Shown piece after piece: positions 1-5,936 of a DNA stretch of 10,786 nucleotides. Below the pieces are notes generated by a model, which worked only from the letters and a program-made list of their open reading frames with translations, did not search any database and was not told the DNA's origin. A program made the position numbers and the translations under genes. The stretch comes from an uncultured Erysipelotrichaceae bacterium (GTDB taxonomy: Bacteria > Bacillota_I > Bacilli_A > Erysipelotrichales > Erysipelotrichaceae): the NCBI GenBank assembly GCA_902766675.1, contig CACXEN010000028.1, positions 1 to 10,786 of the forward strand. The letters run 5' to 3'. The first letter of the stretch is position 1; the number at the start of each line of letters is the position of its first letter.

Positions 1-48
1 GAAGAAGCCAAAGAATACATATATGAAACGGAGGGAATCCATGTCTGA
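1..48 (+). CDS. C-terminal tail of upstream gene (partial; possibly yqeK)
   Basis: Frame 1 is open from the window edge and reads a short mostly polar tail ending in EGIHV before a TGA at 46-48. It overlaps the rsfS start by 8 bases (ATGTCTGA), a typical arrangement of translationally coupled genes. In Bacillota the gene just upstream of rsfS is commonly yqeK (HD-domain hydrolase), so that is the likeliest identity. This rests on gene order only; 15 codons are too few to recognise a family. Confidence 0.45.
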   Translation, partial: EEAKEYIYETEGIHV

Positions 49-385
49 ATTATTACAGATTGTATTAAAAACATTAGATAGCAAACAAGCAGAGAATATC
101 GTTACGATTGATATGTCGAAAGTCTCACCATTTAACGATTATTTTGTAATCGCAACTGCGAAGAATGTCAGACATGCACAATCACTGGCGGAATTTTTAG
201 AACAAGAAGTCGCAAAAAACGGGTATGCGACCCGTTTACGTGAAGGTGATAAAGATAGTTCTTGGGTACTTGTGGATTTAAATGAAATCATTGTGCATAT
301 TTTCTTACAAGAGGCACGTGAGTTATATCGTTTAGAAGCTTTATGGGCTGATCAACCACAAGAAGAATATCAACCTGAACTTTAA
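41..385 (+). CDS. rsfS: Ribosome silencing factor RsfS (Iojap/YbeB/YqeL family)
   Basis: The 114-residue protein has the normal RsfS length. This family binds ribosomal protein uL14 on the large subunit and blocks subunit joining when nutrients are short. Family hallmarks are visible: the DYFVIATA strand (about 33-40), then a conserved W followed by LVDLNEIIVHIF (75-88) and the R-LY-LE-LW ending (93-102). I chose the ATG at 41 because a GGAGGG ribosome binding site (30-35) sits five bases before it. An ATG at 23 in the same frame has no such site and would add MKRRES, which is not typical. The start overlaps the end of the upstream gene, so the two are probably co-transcribed. The stop at 383-385 overlaps the stop of the leftward gene in a shared TTAA, and no terminator is visible between them. 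Family assignment is secure. Confidence 0.95.
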   Translation: MSELLQIVLKTLDSKQAENIVTIDMSKVSPFNDYFVIATAKNVRHAQSLAEFLEQEVAKNGYATRLREGDKDSSWVLVDLNEIIVHIFLQEARELYRLEALWADQPQEEYQPEL

Positions 386-879
386 GATGCAAAATAGACA
401 CCATTTTCTTCTAGCCATGTTTTAATTTCATTGGCTTTCAGAGGTGAATTAATATCATATGGAAGGATACTATCAATTACGATAGTATCGTTTTCTATAT
501 GGACACAGGCAAAGAAAGGATATGTGGACATATCATATTTTTCTTTTAAAGATGGATATAATATCTCTTCATCTACACTAGTTACATCAACTATTTCAAT
601 GAGTTGACTAATATCAGTAGAACTAGTTTGATTCAAAGAATTTAAAACAGTATCTTTTAAATAAATACTATCGTTATTTTGGTTGCTATAAAAGAATAGA
701 TAATGGATTGTACCATTGCTAGAGGATAATAAGTATTCATCCAATGTGCGGTAGTCAATCATAGGTGAATTTGTTGCATTATCATTGATATCTTTTGGCT
801 CTAATGTGCGAAAAGCAAAAACACCTAAACTATAGATGCATAAACCAATTAATATTGAAAAAACGATTTTTTTAATCAT
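382..879 (-). CDS. Membrane-anchored thioredoxin-like protein lacking CxxC
   Basis: The product is 165 residues if read from the ATG at 879; a TTG at 888 would add three residues. Residues 5-23 form one hydrophobic segment after a short Lys-containing start, probably an uncleaved signal anchor with the rest outside the membrane. The remainder reads like a thioredoxin fold: a hydrophobic strand at 57-63 (TIHYLFF), a helix, a second strand LIEIVDV (93-99), a YP at 120-121 that fits the cis-proline loop, then strands and a C-terminal helix (150-160). Where a redox thioredoxin has CxxC, this protein has SNQNND (65-70). The only cysteines are C14 in the membrane segment and C125, so dithiol chemistry is unlikely. 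Function is not recognised; a structural or substrate-binding role is possible. It is transcribed toward rsfS and divergently from dnaD. The fold assignment is by eye from the strand pattern and could be wrong. Confidence 0.7.
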   Translation of the reverse strand: MIKKIVFSILIGLCIYSLGVFAFRTLEPKDINDNATNSPMIDYRTLDEYLLSSSNGTIHYLFFYSNQNNDSIYLKDTVLNSLNQTSSTDISQLIEIVDVTSVDEEILYPSLKEKYDMSTYPFFACVHIENDTIVIDSILPYDINSPLKANEIKTWLEENGVYFAS

Positions 880-888
880 ACTCTTCAA

Positions 889-917
889 ATTTTACCAAAC
901 GTTAGATGTGAATTCAA
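889..917 (-). promoter_or_regulatory. Promoter of the thioredoxin-like gene (extended -10)
   Basis: Reading leftward, a -35 TTGAAT (917-912) is followed after 17 bases by TAAAAT (894-889), preceded by TGG, which makes an extended -10. Transcription would begin near 882, only a few bases from the ATG at 879, so the message would be nearly leaderless. A weak GAAGAG precedes the ATG in DNA but would be mostly untranscribed. Confidence 0.55.
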
Positions 918-945
918 TTTACGACAGATATATTTTTGATATAAT
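918..945 (+). promoter_or_regulatory. Promoter of dnaD-nth (extended -10)
   Basis: A perfect TATAAT at 940-945 is preceded by TGA, giving an extended -10. A fair -35 (TTTACG, 918-923) lies 16 bases upstream. Transcription would begin near 952. The -35 touches the -35 of the opposing promoter at 917, so the two polymerase sites must overlap. Confidence 0.65.
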
Positions 946-964
946 TACAAGGCGAGAAATAATT

Positions 965-1504
965 ATGAAATGGTATGAAACGAACTATGTAAATAGAAGA
1001 GATTGGGTATTCGATCATTTAGAATTCTTAGGCTTAAATGAAAGCCAAGCAATTCTTGTTTTATTAATTGATTTTATGAATGAAAAAAATATACCAATTT
1101 CTTTAGAAGTATTAGGGAAAAAAGCATCTATGAATATTGATGCTGTAAATCAAAATATTGAAGCTCTATGCCAAAAGAAATATTTGGATATTTTAGCTAG
1201 CGCAAAAGAAGTAAAATTTGATTTATCTGGTTTATATAATACAGATATCGCAAAAAGTGAAAGTGTTTTAGATACATCGTTATTTGATGCATTTGAAAGT
1301 GAATTTGGTAGAACACTATCCTCAAAAGAAATGGCAAAGATTGCGGAATGGAATGGACATATCGATAGAAAATTAATTCTTTATGCACTTAGAGACGCAA
1401 GTGCTTACCAACATTTAAGTCTTGCATATATAGATAAAATATTAACTTCCTGGAAAGAAAAAGGAATCACTGTAGAAAAAATTGAAGAAGGTAAGTATGA
1501 ATGA
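965..1504 (+). CDS. dnaD: DnaD replication initiation protein
   Basis: The product is 179 residues from the ATG at 965. DnaD helps remodel DNA and load the DnaC helicase with DnaB and DnaI at oriC and at restarting forks in Bacillota. Residues 1-90 match the winged-helix N-terminal DDBH1 domain. Residues about 107-166 form the DDBH2 domain, which ends with the family's YxxxIxxxW motif (YIDKILTSW, 155-163). It is shorter than B. subtilis DnaD (about 230 residues), mainly in the linker and C-terminal tail. An upstream in-frame ATG at 836 was rejected because the extra stretch covers the promoter and lies opposite the leftward gene. The ribosome binding site is weak (GGCGAG, 951-956). It overlaps nth by ATGA, so the two are translationally coupled, as in the dnaD-nth pair of B. 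subtilis. Confidence 0.93.
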   Translation: MKWYETNYVNRRDWVFDHLEFLGLNESQAILVLLIDFMNEKNIPISLEVLGKKASMNIDAVNQNIEALCQKKYLDILASAKEVKFDLSGLYNTDIAKSESVLDTSLFDAFESEFGRTLSSKEMAKIAEWNGHIDRKLILYALRDASAYQHLSLAYIDKILTSWKEKGITVEKIEEGKYE

Positions 1505-2136
1505 AAAACTTACCAATCAATGACATACTAAATGAATTAGACACATTATTTCCAAATGCGAAATGTGAACTAAAACATAAAAACCGCTATGAAATGGCTG
1601 TAGCGGTTATTTTATCTGCTCAAACAACAGATGCTTCTGTCAATCAAGTAACACCAAATCTATTTAAAAAATATCCAACGATACAATCTTTAGCGAATGC
1701 CAATATCAAAGATATTGAACAAGCAATTAGTCGTTTAGGGCTATATCGAAATAAAGCAAAATCAATTCATGGATTTGCGAAAAGTGTTGTTGAAAACTAT
1801 AACGGGAAGATTCCAAAAGAAATGGATGATTTGGTATCTTTACCAGGTGTAGGTAGAAAGTGTGCAAATGTCATTCAATCTGAATGTTTTCAAATTCCTG
1901 CATTAGCAGTAGATACACATGTTATGCGTATTTCGAAAAGATTGGGACTAGCATATCAAAAAGATACACCTGAGATAATTGAAAGAAAGTTAAAAAAGAA
2001 AGTACCAATGGATCGATGGATTAAGACACATCACCAAATGATATTCTTTGGAAGATATTTATGTCATGCTAGAAATCCTGAATGTATACGATGTCCATTT
2101 GTGGATCATTGTCATGAAAAGAACAAAAATATATGA
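1501..2136 (+). CDS. nth: Endonuclease III (DNA glycosylase/AP lyase)
   Basis: This 211-residue protein has the standard length. Endonuclease III removes oxidised pyrimidines and cuts the resulting abasic site in base excision repair. The helix-hairpin-helix is LPGVGRK (114-120), with catalytic Lys120. The catalytic aspartate is Asp138 in VDTHVMR. Both residue numbers equal those of the E. coli enzyme. The C-terminal [4Fe-4S] ligands are in the standard spacing C-x6-C-x2-C-x5-C at Cys188, 195, 198 and 204. All key residues are present, so the enzyme should be active. The start is fixed by the ATGA overlap with dnaD, with GAAGG about nine bases upstream as the ribosome binding site. Confidence 0.97.
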   Translation: MKNLPINDILNELDTLFPNAKCELKHKNRYEMAVAVILSAQTTDASVNQVTPNLFKKYPTIQSLANANIKDIEQAISRLGLYRNKAKSIHGFAKSVVENYNGKIPKEMDDLVSLPGVGRKCANVIQSECFQIPALAVDTHVMRISKRLGLAYQKDTPEIIERKLKKKVPMDRWIKTHHQMIFFGRYLCHARNPECIRCPFVDHCHEKNKNI

Positions 2137-2147
2137 AAAAATGCTAA

Positions 2148-2180
2148 CTTTTCCTAAAAAGGGGGAAAAGACTTGTTTTT
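2148..2180 (+). terminator. Probable terminator of dnaD-nth
   Basis: CTTTTCC (2148-2154) pairs with GGAAAAG (2164-2170) around a nine-base loop. The sequence after it is ACTTG and then six T. The T-run starts a few bases away from the stem, so this is an imperfect intrinsic terminator. Confidence 0.5.
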
Positions 2181-2213
2181 TATCGTTTTTAACATGAAAT
2201 AATTGTATTTTTT

Positions 2214-2243
2214 TTAACACAAATGCAAATGATGCGCTATAAT
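2214..2243 (+). promoter_or_regulatory. Strong promoter of the structured RNA / ZIP leader
   Basis: TTAACA (2214-2219; five of six -35 bases) and a perfect TATAAT (2238-2243) are 18 bases apart. Predicted transcription start is near 2250, exactly where the first RNA stem begins. An A/T-rich tract of T residues lies just before and inside the -35. Confidence 0.75.
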
Positions 2244-2249
2244 ATAAGT

Positions 2250-2330
2250 GTCACTGTAGAGGATGTCCCCCAAAACATGGCCCGACAGTGACGTTCAGGT
2301 GTGTGGCAACTCCAGCTACACACTTTTTTA
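2250..2330 (+). ncRNA. Compact two-hairpin structured RNA (riboswitch-like leader or sRNA), family not recognised
   Basis: The RNA would start at the 5' side of stem 1: GTCACTGT (2250-2257) pairs perfectly with ACAGTGAC (2285-2292). Inside stem 1 are an asymmetric internal loop (AGAGG on one side, GGCCCG on the other) and a four-pair ATGT/ACAT helix capped by CCCCCAAA (2267-2274). A short linker GTTCA(G) leads to stem 2, a nine-pair hairpin (2299-2307 with 2315-2323, loop AACTCCA) followed by six T, so stem 2 doubles as a terminator. A good promoter places the start at the first stem base, so the whole unit is about 80 nt. The ZIP transporter start is 82 bases beyond the T-run. It could be a ligand-sensing attenuator of that gene or a free small RNA. 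I do not recognise a known riboswitch class. Confidence 0.6.
2299..2329 (+). terminator. Intrinsic terminator of the structured RNA
   Basis: A nine-pair stem with one G-T pair (GTGTGTGGC with GCTACACAC) and a seven-base loop is followed directly by TTTTTT (2324-2329). This is a good intrinsic terminator and ends the RNA ahead of the ZIP gene. Confidence 0.85.
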
Positions 2331-2341
2331 TTGTTTTATAG

Positions 2342-2386
2342 AAGCATATAACTATAGCTTTAATGAAAAAAATAGTATGCTTTTTT
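2342..2386 (+). promoter_or_regulatory. Second T-run hairpin before the ZIP gene, with an alternative fold
   Basis: AAGCAT (2342-2347) and ACTAT (2351-2355) pair with ATAGT and ATGCTT (2372-2382), leaving a three-base bulge, and the stem runs into TTTTTT (2381-2386). The same 5' arm can instead fold locally with ATA-GCTT (2354-2360). The two folds exclude each other. The stem is A/T-rich with a 16-base loop, so terminator strength is doubtful. Confidence 0.4.
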
Positions 2387-2411
2387 ATCACGTTATATGA
2401 AAGGATTATAT

Positions 2412-3185
2412 ATGAATAAAGATATTATTGTTGGATTATTAATTCCATTATTAGGGACTACATTAGGTGCAGCCCTTGTATATATAGTAAAAGAAAACCT
2501 AAGTGAGAGAGTTTCTAAAATATTTACAGGTTTTGCGGGTGGTGTCATGGTTGCGGCTTCTTTTTGGTCACTATTAGTTCCATCGATAGAAATGTCGCAA
2601 AGTGCAATTACCGTTTTTCCTGCAGCTTTTGGATTCTTATTAGGAATTGGTTTTCTGTTATGTTTAGATACTTTCATTCCACATATGCATATAGATAAAA
2701 GTGAAGAAGGTTTTCAGTCAAAATTATCATCTACTACAAAAATGGTATTGGCTGTTACTTTGCATAATATTCCAGAAGGTATGGCAGTCGGTGTAATATT
2801 TGCTGGATTTATTGCGGAAAGTGCTGCGATATCCATGCTTGGTGCATTTGCTTTAGCAATTGGTATTGCGATTCAAAATTTCCCAGAAGGAGCTATTGTG
2901 TCAATGATGTTAATTACAGAAGGAGTGAATAAACATAAAGCATTCTTGTATGGATTTTTATCAGGATTAGTAGAGCCAATAGCTGCTTTTATGACTATTC
3001 TATTTGCGTCATTTGTGACGAATGTATTGTCATATTTCTTATCATTTGCGGCAGGGGCTATGATTTATGTTGTTGTGGAAGAATTAGTTCCAGATATGGC
3101 AAAGGGGAAACATTCCAATCTTGGAACGATCGCCTTTGCATTAGGTTTTGTGACGATGATGATATTGGATGTAACACTTGGATAG
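2412..3185 (+). CDS. ZIP-family divalent metal transporter (GufA/ZupT-like)
   Basis: A 257-residue, very hydrophobic membrane protein with about eight predicted segments, the normal ZIP layout. ZIP proteins bring zinc and sometimes iron or manganese into the cytoplasm. The two metal-site signatures are clear: HNIPEG at 118-123 and QNFPEG at 155-160, which form the binuclear site in the fourth and fifth segments. A further acidic motif VVEELVPD lies at 221-228. A His-bearing loop HMHID (91-95) stands where many ZIPs carry a His-rich loop. The second motif begins with Gln rather than His, as in GufA-type members. The ATG at 2412 was chosen because GAAAGGA lies six bases upstream; the ATG at 2397 has no site. 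The gene is preceded by the structured RNA and a second hairpin and ends at a bidirectional terminator. Substrate is not determined by sequence. Confidence 0.9.
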   Translation: MNKDIIVGLLIPLLGTTLGAALVYIVKENLSERVSKIFTGFAGGVMVAASFWSLLVPSIEMSQSAITVFPAAFGFLLGIGFLLCLDTFIPHMHIDKSEEGFQSKLSSTTKMVLAVTLHNIPEGMAVGVIFAGFIAESAAISMLGAFALAIGIAIQNFPEGAIVSMMLITEGVNKHKAFLYGFLSGLVEPIAAFMTILFASFVTNVLSYFLSFAAGAMIYVVVEELVPDMAKGKHSNLGTIAFALGFVTMMILDVTLG

Positions 3186-3188
3186 AAA

Positions 3189-3218
3189 AAAGAAGAATGA
3201 GTAACATCATTCTTCTTT
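3189..3218. terminator. Bidirectional terminator between ZIP and pbp1
   Basis: AAAGAAGAATGA (3189-3200) pairs perfectly over 12 bases with TCATTCTTCTTT (3207-3218), loop GTAACA. An A-run before and a T-rich stretch after give a T-run on either strand. The stop codon of pbp1 (3207-3209) forms the loop-proximal end of the stem, so one element serves both convergent genes. Confidence 0.85.
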
Positions 3219-5936
3219 CTTTTCAAATACGATAAATTCTATTGCACGTTTTTCGTCAAATTCTTTACCACATATGTTTTCACCATTTTGGTATACAAGA
3301 GTGGATCCTGCAGGATGCTCTTCTGTTTCTTCTACATATGTGATTCTAACATTAAGGCCATTCTCATTCGCCCAAGCTTCCAATTGATCAATTGGTGTAT
3401 TTGCATTTGGCGCTGTTAGTTTTTTATTAGGTGTAGTAACTGTTACACAGATTTCATTGGATACATCTTCTGCTTTTTCATATCCATAATATCCACAAAC
3501 TTGTGTTTCTGTACCTGGTTCTAAATCTGAGATCTTTATCTTTTTTGTACTAGAATCTTCGGAGATTTCTTTGATGGTTTCACCATTTTGAGAAATTCTA
3601 GCTTTATATTGAACTGCACCCCATACCCATGAATAATCGAACATTCTTCTACCAGTTGCACTAGCAAGTATTGTTCCACCACTACGCAGTGATATGTCTT
3701 TCGTAGATGGGGCAACTTCTAATTTCGATTCATCTGGATAATCAGACCAATTAAGTGTTAGTGTTTCACCTTCAAGATCCGCAGTGAATGAGGATAGTGA
3801 ATCAAGTGCTGTTTTACCTTGTGGTTGTTTTAATGTGGCATATTCGCTCTTGATAATACCTTTTGAAATATATTCACTAGGCATATCCGCAAGAGGGGTT
3901 GTATATGGGTATAAGCCCTTAATATGTGTAATATCTGTTAATCCTTCTTGTGGACGTTCTACATCACCAGGGATTTCTGTATTTAATACATCCAATAATA
4001 CGGATTGTACATTACCTTCAACGTTATTGAATAATTTATATTCATCTAACCAAGTGCCAGCACCTTCGATTGCTTTTTCATATCCAAGCCAAACAGCTGT
4101 TGTATATTGTGTTGTTTGGGTAATCATCCATTTATCTTTTGCGGCACCTTGTGGAATACCATATGCTGTACCTTCAATACCCCAGTCAGTTGTGCCAGTT
4201 TTACCAAAGACTGGATAATTACGCATTGTTACAGTTAAGTTAGGCATAATACCTGGAGAGCGATCTACAACATATTTCATTAGTCTAGATGTCATATAAG
4301 CTGCTTGAGGGGATAATACTTGTTTACCTTCATAGCTTGGCGTTATATCGTCTTTATCCCGATTACGATAAGTAACCTTTGTGATTGTATGAGGTTCATA
4401 GTAAACACCATTTGCGACAATCATACCTGTTGCGGCAGCCATTTCTTTTGGAGTTGCTCTAAAGTTATTACCACCGATTGCATAACCAATATCGAATGTA
4501 TCACGAGAGAACATTTCAAAGTTCATAGCCTCTAGATACTCATAAACAACTTCAGGACCTTTTTCATCGATAACACCTTGTAAAGCTTGAATTGCTGGAG
4601 TGTTTAATGATGAAGCAAGTGCATCCTCAATTGTAATATCACCAACATATACATTCGTTGAGTTTTTGAATACCCAGTTACCTAATGCGACTGGTTTATC
4701 TTCAATGACATGACTCGTTGCCCAACCTAAATATTCAAAGGCAAGAGCATAGTCCATAAATGGTTTACAGGATGAACCTGGTTGTTGCCATTGCTCCGTT
4801 GCGTGATTCAATAGCATTGATCCACCATTGGCATAGTTTCTTCCACCACCTATACCAACGATTTCACCATTTTGGTTATTCAAGCAGAGAATACCAATTT
4901 CTGATAAGTCATCGAAGAATGTAACATAAGGATTATTTTCAGCTTCAATTTCTTCGATAGTTTCTTGTACATCAGGGCGTAGGGCCGTATGTATTTCCAT
5001 TGAAACATTCAGTGGATCTTGGCCAGTTACTCTTTCTGCTTCTTTGATTACTTCATCGATATATGCTTGATACTTAGATGATTTTTTTGCGTCCATACTA
5101 TCGGATGGATCAATCAATAAGTCTTCTATTTTTACTTGCTTTGCAAGTTCACTTTCCGCTGCTGTGATATAACCATGACGTTCCATTAGATCTAATACAG
5201 TATTTCTTCTTTCAGTTGCATGATCTAAATAGAAGTGTGGGTCATAGTAATAAGGGGAATTAACGATACCGGCTAATAGTGCACATTCAGATAAATTCAA
5301 TTGTGACACTGTTTTATTGAAGTATTGATGACATGCTTTTTCAACACCACGAATATTACCGATACCACCAAAGTTCATTTTATTTAAATAAAGCTCAATA
5401 ATTTCTTTTTTGTTGGATTGTTTTTCTAAATCCAATGCCATTGCGATCTGTTGGATTTTATATTCGATATCCTTTGTTCTACTTGTGCCATCTGCATCAT
5501 TTTCAAAATAGGTGAGCTTTACCAATTGCATGGTAAATGTAGAACCACCTTGCATATTACCTTTTAATAATGTTTCTAAAATAGCTTTTGAGAAACGTGG
5601 AATATCAAAACCATTATGTGCAAAATAACGAGAATCCTCGATAGACAAGAATGCGTCAATTAGAGCATTTGGAATTTGTTCATATGTGATATTCTCACGA
5701 AGTTGTGTACCAACGTCCGCAATTTCATTTCCTTCTGAATCAAAAATCAAAGTTGATTGTTGGGAAGTGAATTCTTCTAGTTTCAAAGTTGGCGTATCTT
5801 TTAAGAAATTTGTTAATCCGACAAGAGCAACACCTCCGACTACCAATTCAAAGCCCACCAATACAACGAGTAGGGAGACTAAGAAACGAAAGCCATGGAA
5901 TCGTCTTCGATATGCTTTTTGGGTTTTTTTAGCCAT
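3207..5936 (-). CDS. Class A penicillin-binding protein (transglycosylase/transpeptidase) with FN3-like and PASTA C-terminus
   Basis: A 909-residue bifunctional enzyme of the PBP1A family (B. subtilis PonA-like) that polymerises and crosslinks peptidoglycan at the membrane's outer face. After a basic cytoplasmic stretch, residues about 17-42 are the membrane anchor. The GT51 transglycosylase domain has EDSRYFAHNG (100-109, catalytic Glu100), GGSTFTMQLVK (130-140) and KKEIIELYLN (176-185). The transpeptidase has S388-S-C-K391 (SxxK, catalytic Ser388), SLN (443-445) and KTG (579-581). Beyond about 705 are a fibronectin III-like segment (about 712-835) and a C-terminal PASTA-like domain (about 838-905). 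The ATG at 5936 was chosen because a full AAAGGAGGTGA lies eight bases before it; the upstream GTG at 5948 lies inside that site. It overlaps recU by eight bases, so they form one operon. Confidence 0.95.
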   Translation of the reverse strand: MAKKTQKAYRRRFHGFRFLVSLLVVLVGFELVVGGVALVGLTNFLKDTPTLKLEEFTSQQSTLIFDSEGNEIADVGTQLRENITYEQIPNALIDAFLSIEDSRYFAHNGFDIPRFSKAILETLLKGNMQGGSTFTMQLVKLTYFENDADGTSRTKDIEYKIQQIAMALDLEKQSNKKEIIELYLNKMNFGGIGNIRGVEKACHQYFNKTVSQLNLSECALLAGIVNSPYYYDPHFYLDHATERRNTVLDLMERHGYITAAESELAKQVKIEDLLIDPSDSMDAKKSSKYQAYIDEVIKEAERVTGQDPLNVSMEIHTALRPDVQETIEEIEAENNPYVTFFDDLSEIGILCLNNQNGEIVGIGGGRNYANGGSMLLNHATEQWQQPGSSCKPFMDYALAFEYLGWATSHVIEDKPVALGNWVFKNSTNVYVGDITIEDALASSLNTPAIQALQGVIDEKGPEVVYEYLEAMNFEMFSRDTFDIGYAIGGNNFRATPKEMAAATGMIVANGVYYEPHTITKVTYRNRDKDDITPSYEGKQVLSPQAAYMTSRLMKYVVDRSPGIMPNLTVTMRNYPVFGKTGTTDWGIEGTAYGIPQGAAKDKWMITQTTQYTTAVWLGYEKAIEGAGTWLDEYKLFNNVEGNVQSVLLDVLNTEIPGDVERPQEGLTDITHIKGLYPYTTPLADMPSEYISKGIIKSEYATLKQPQGKTALDSLSSFTADLEGETLTLNWSDYPDESKLEVAPSTKDISLRSGGTILASATGRRMFDYSWVWGAVQYKARISQNGETIKEISEDSSTKKIKISDLEPGTETQVCGYYGYEKAEDVSNEICVTVTTPNKKLTAPNANTPIDQLEAWANENGLNVRITYVEETEEHPAGSTLVYQNGENICGKEFDEKRAIEFIVFEKKEE

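Noticed and set aside
836..964. Upstream ATG extending dnaD by 43 residues
   Set aside because: The extension covers a clear promoter and runs opposite the start of the leftward gene; the DnaD family start fits 965.
2257..2313. Resemblance to the SAM-I (S-box) riboswitch: TGGCCCG and GGCAAC words in the same order
   Set aside because: The four-way junction layout of SAM-I is absent. Here the words fall in an internal loop and in a terminator stem, and the RNA is too short.
2315..2330. AGCTACAC-like word recalling the preQ1-I riboswitch
   Set aside because: It is simply the 3' arm of the terminator hairpin; the preQ1 stem and A-rich tail are missing.
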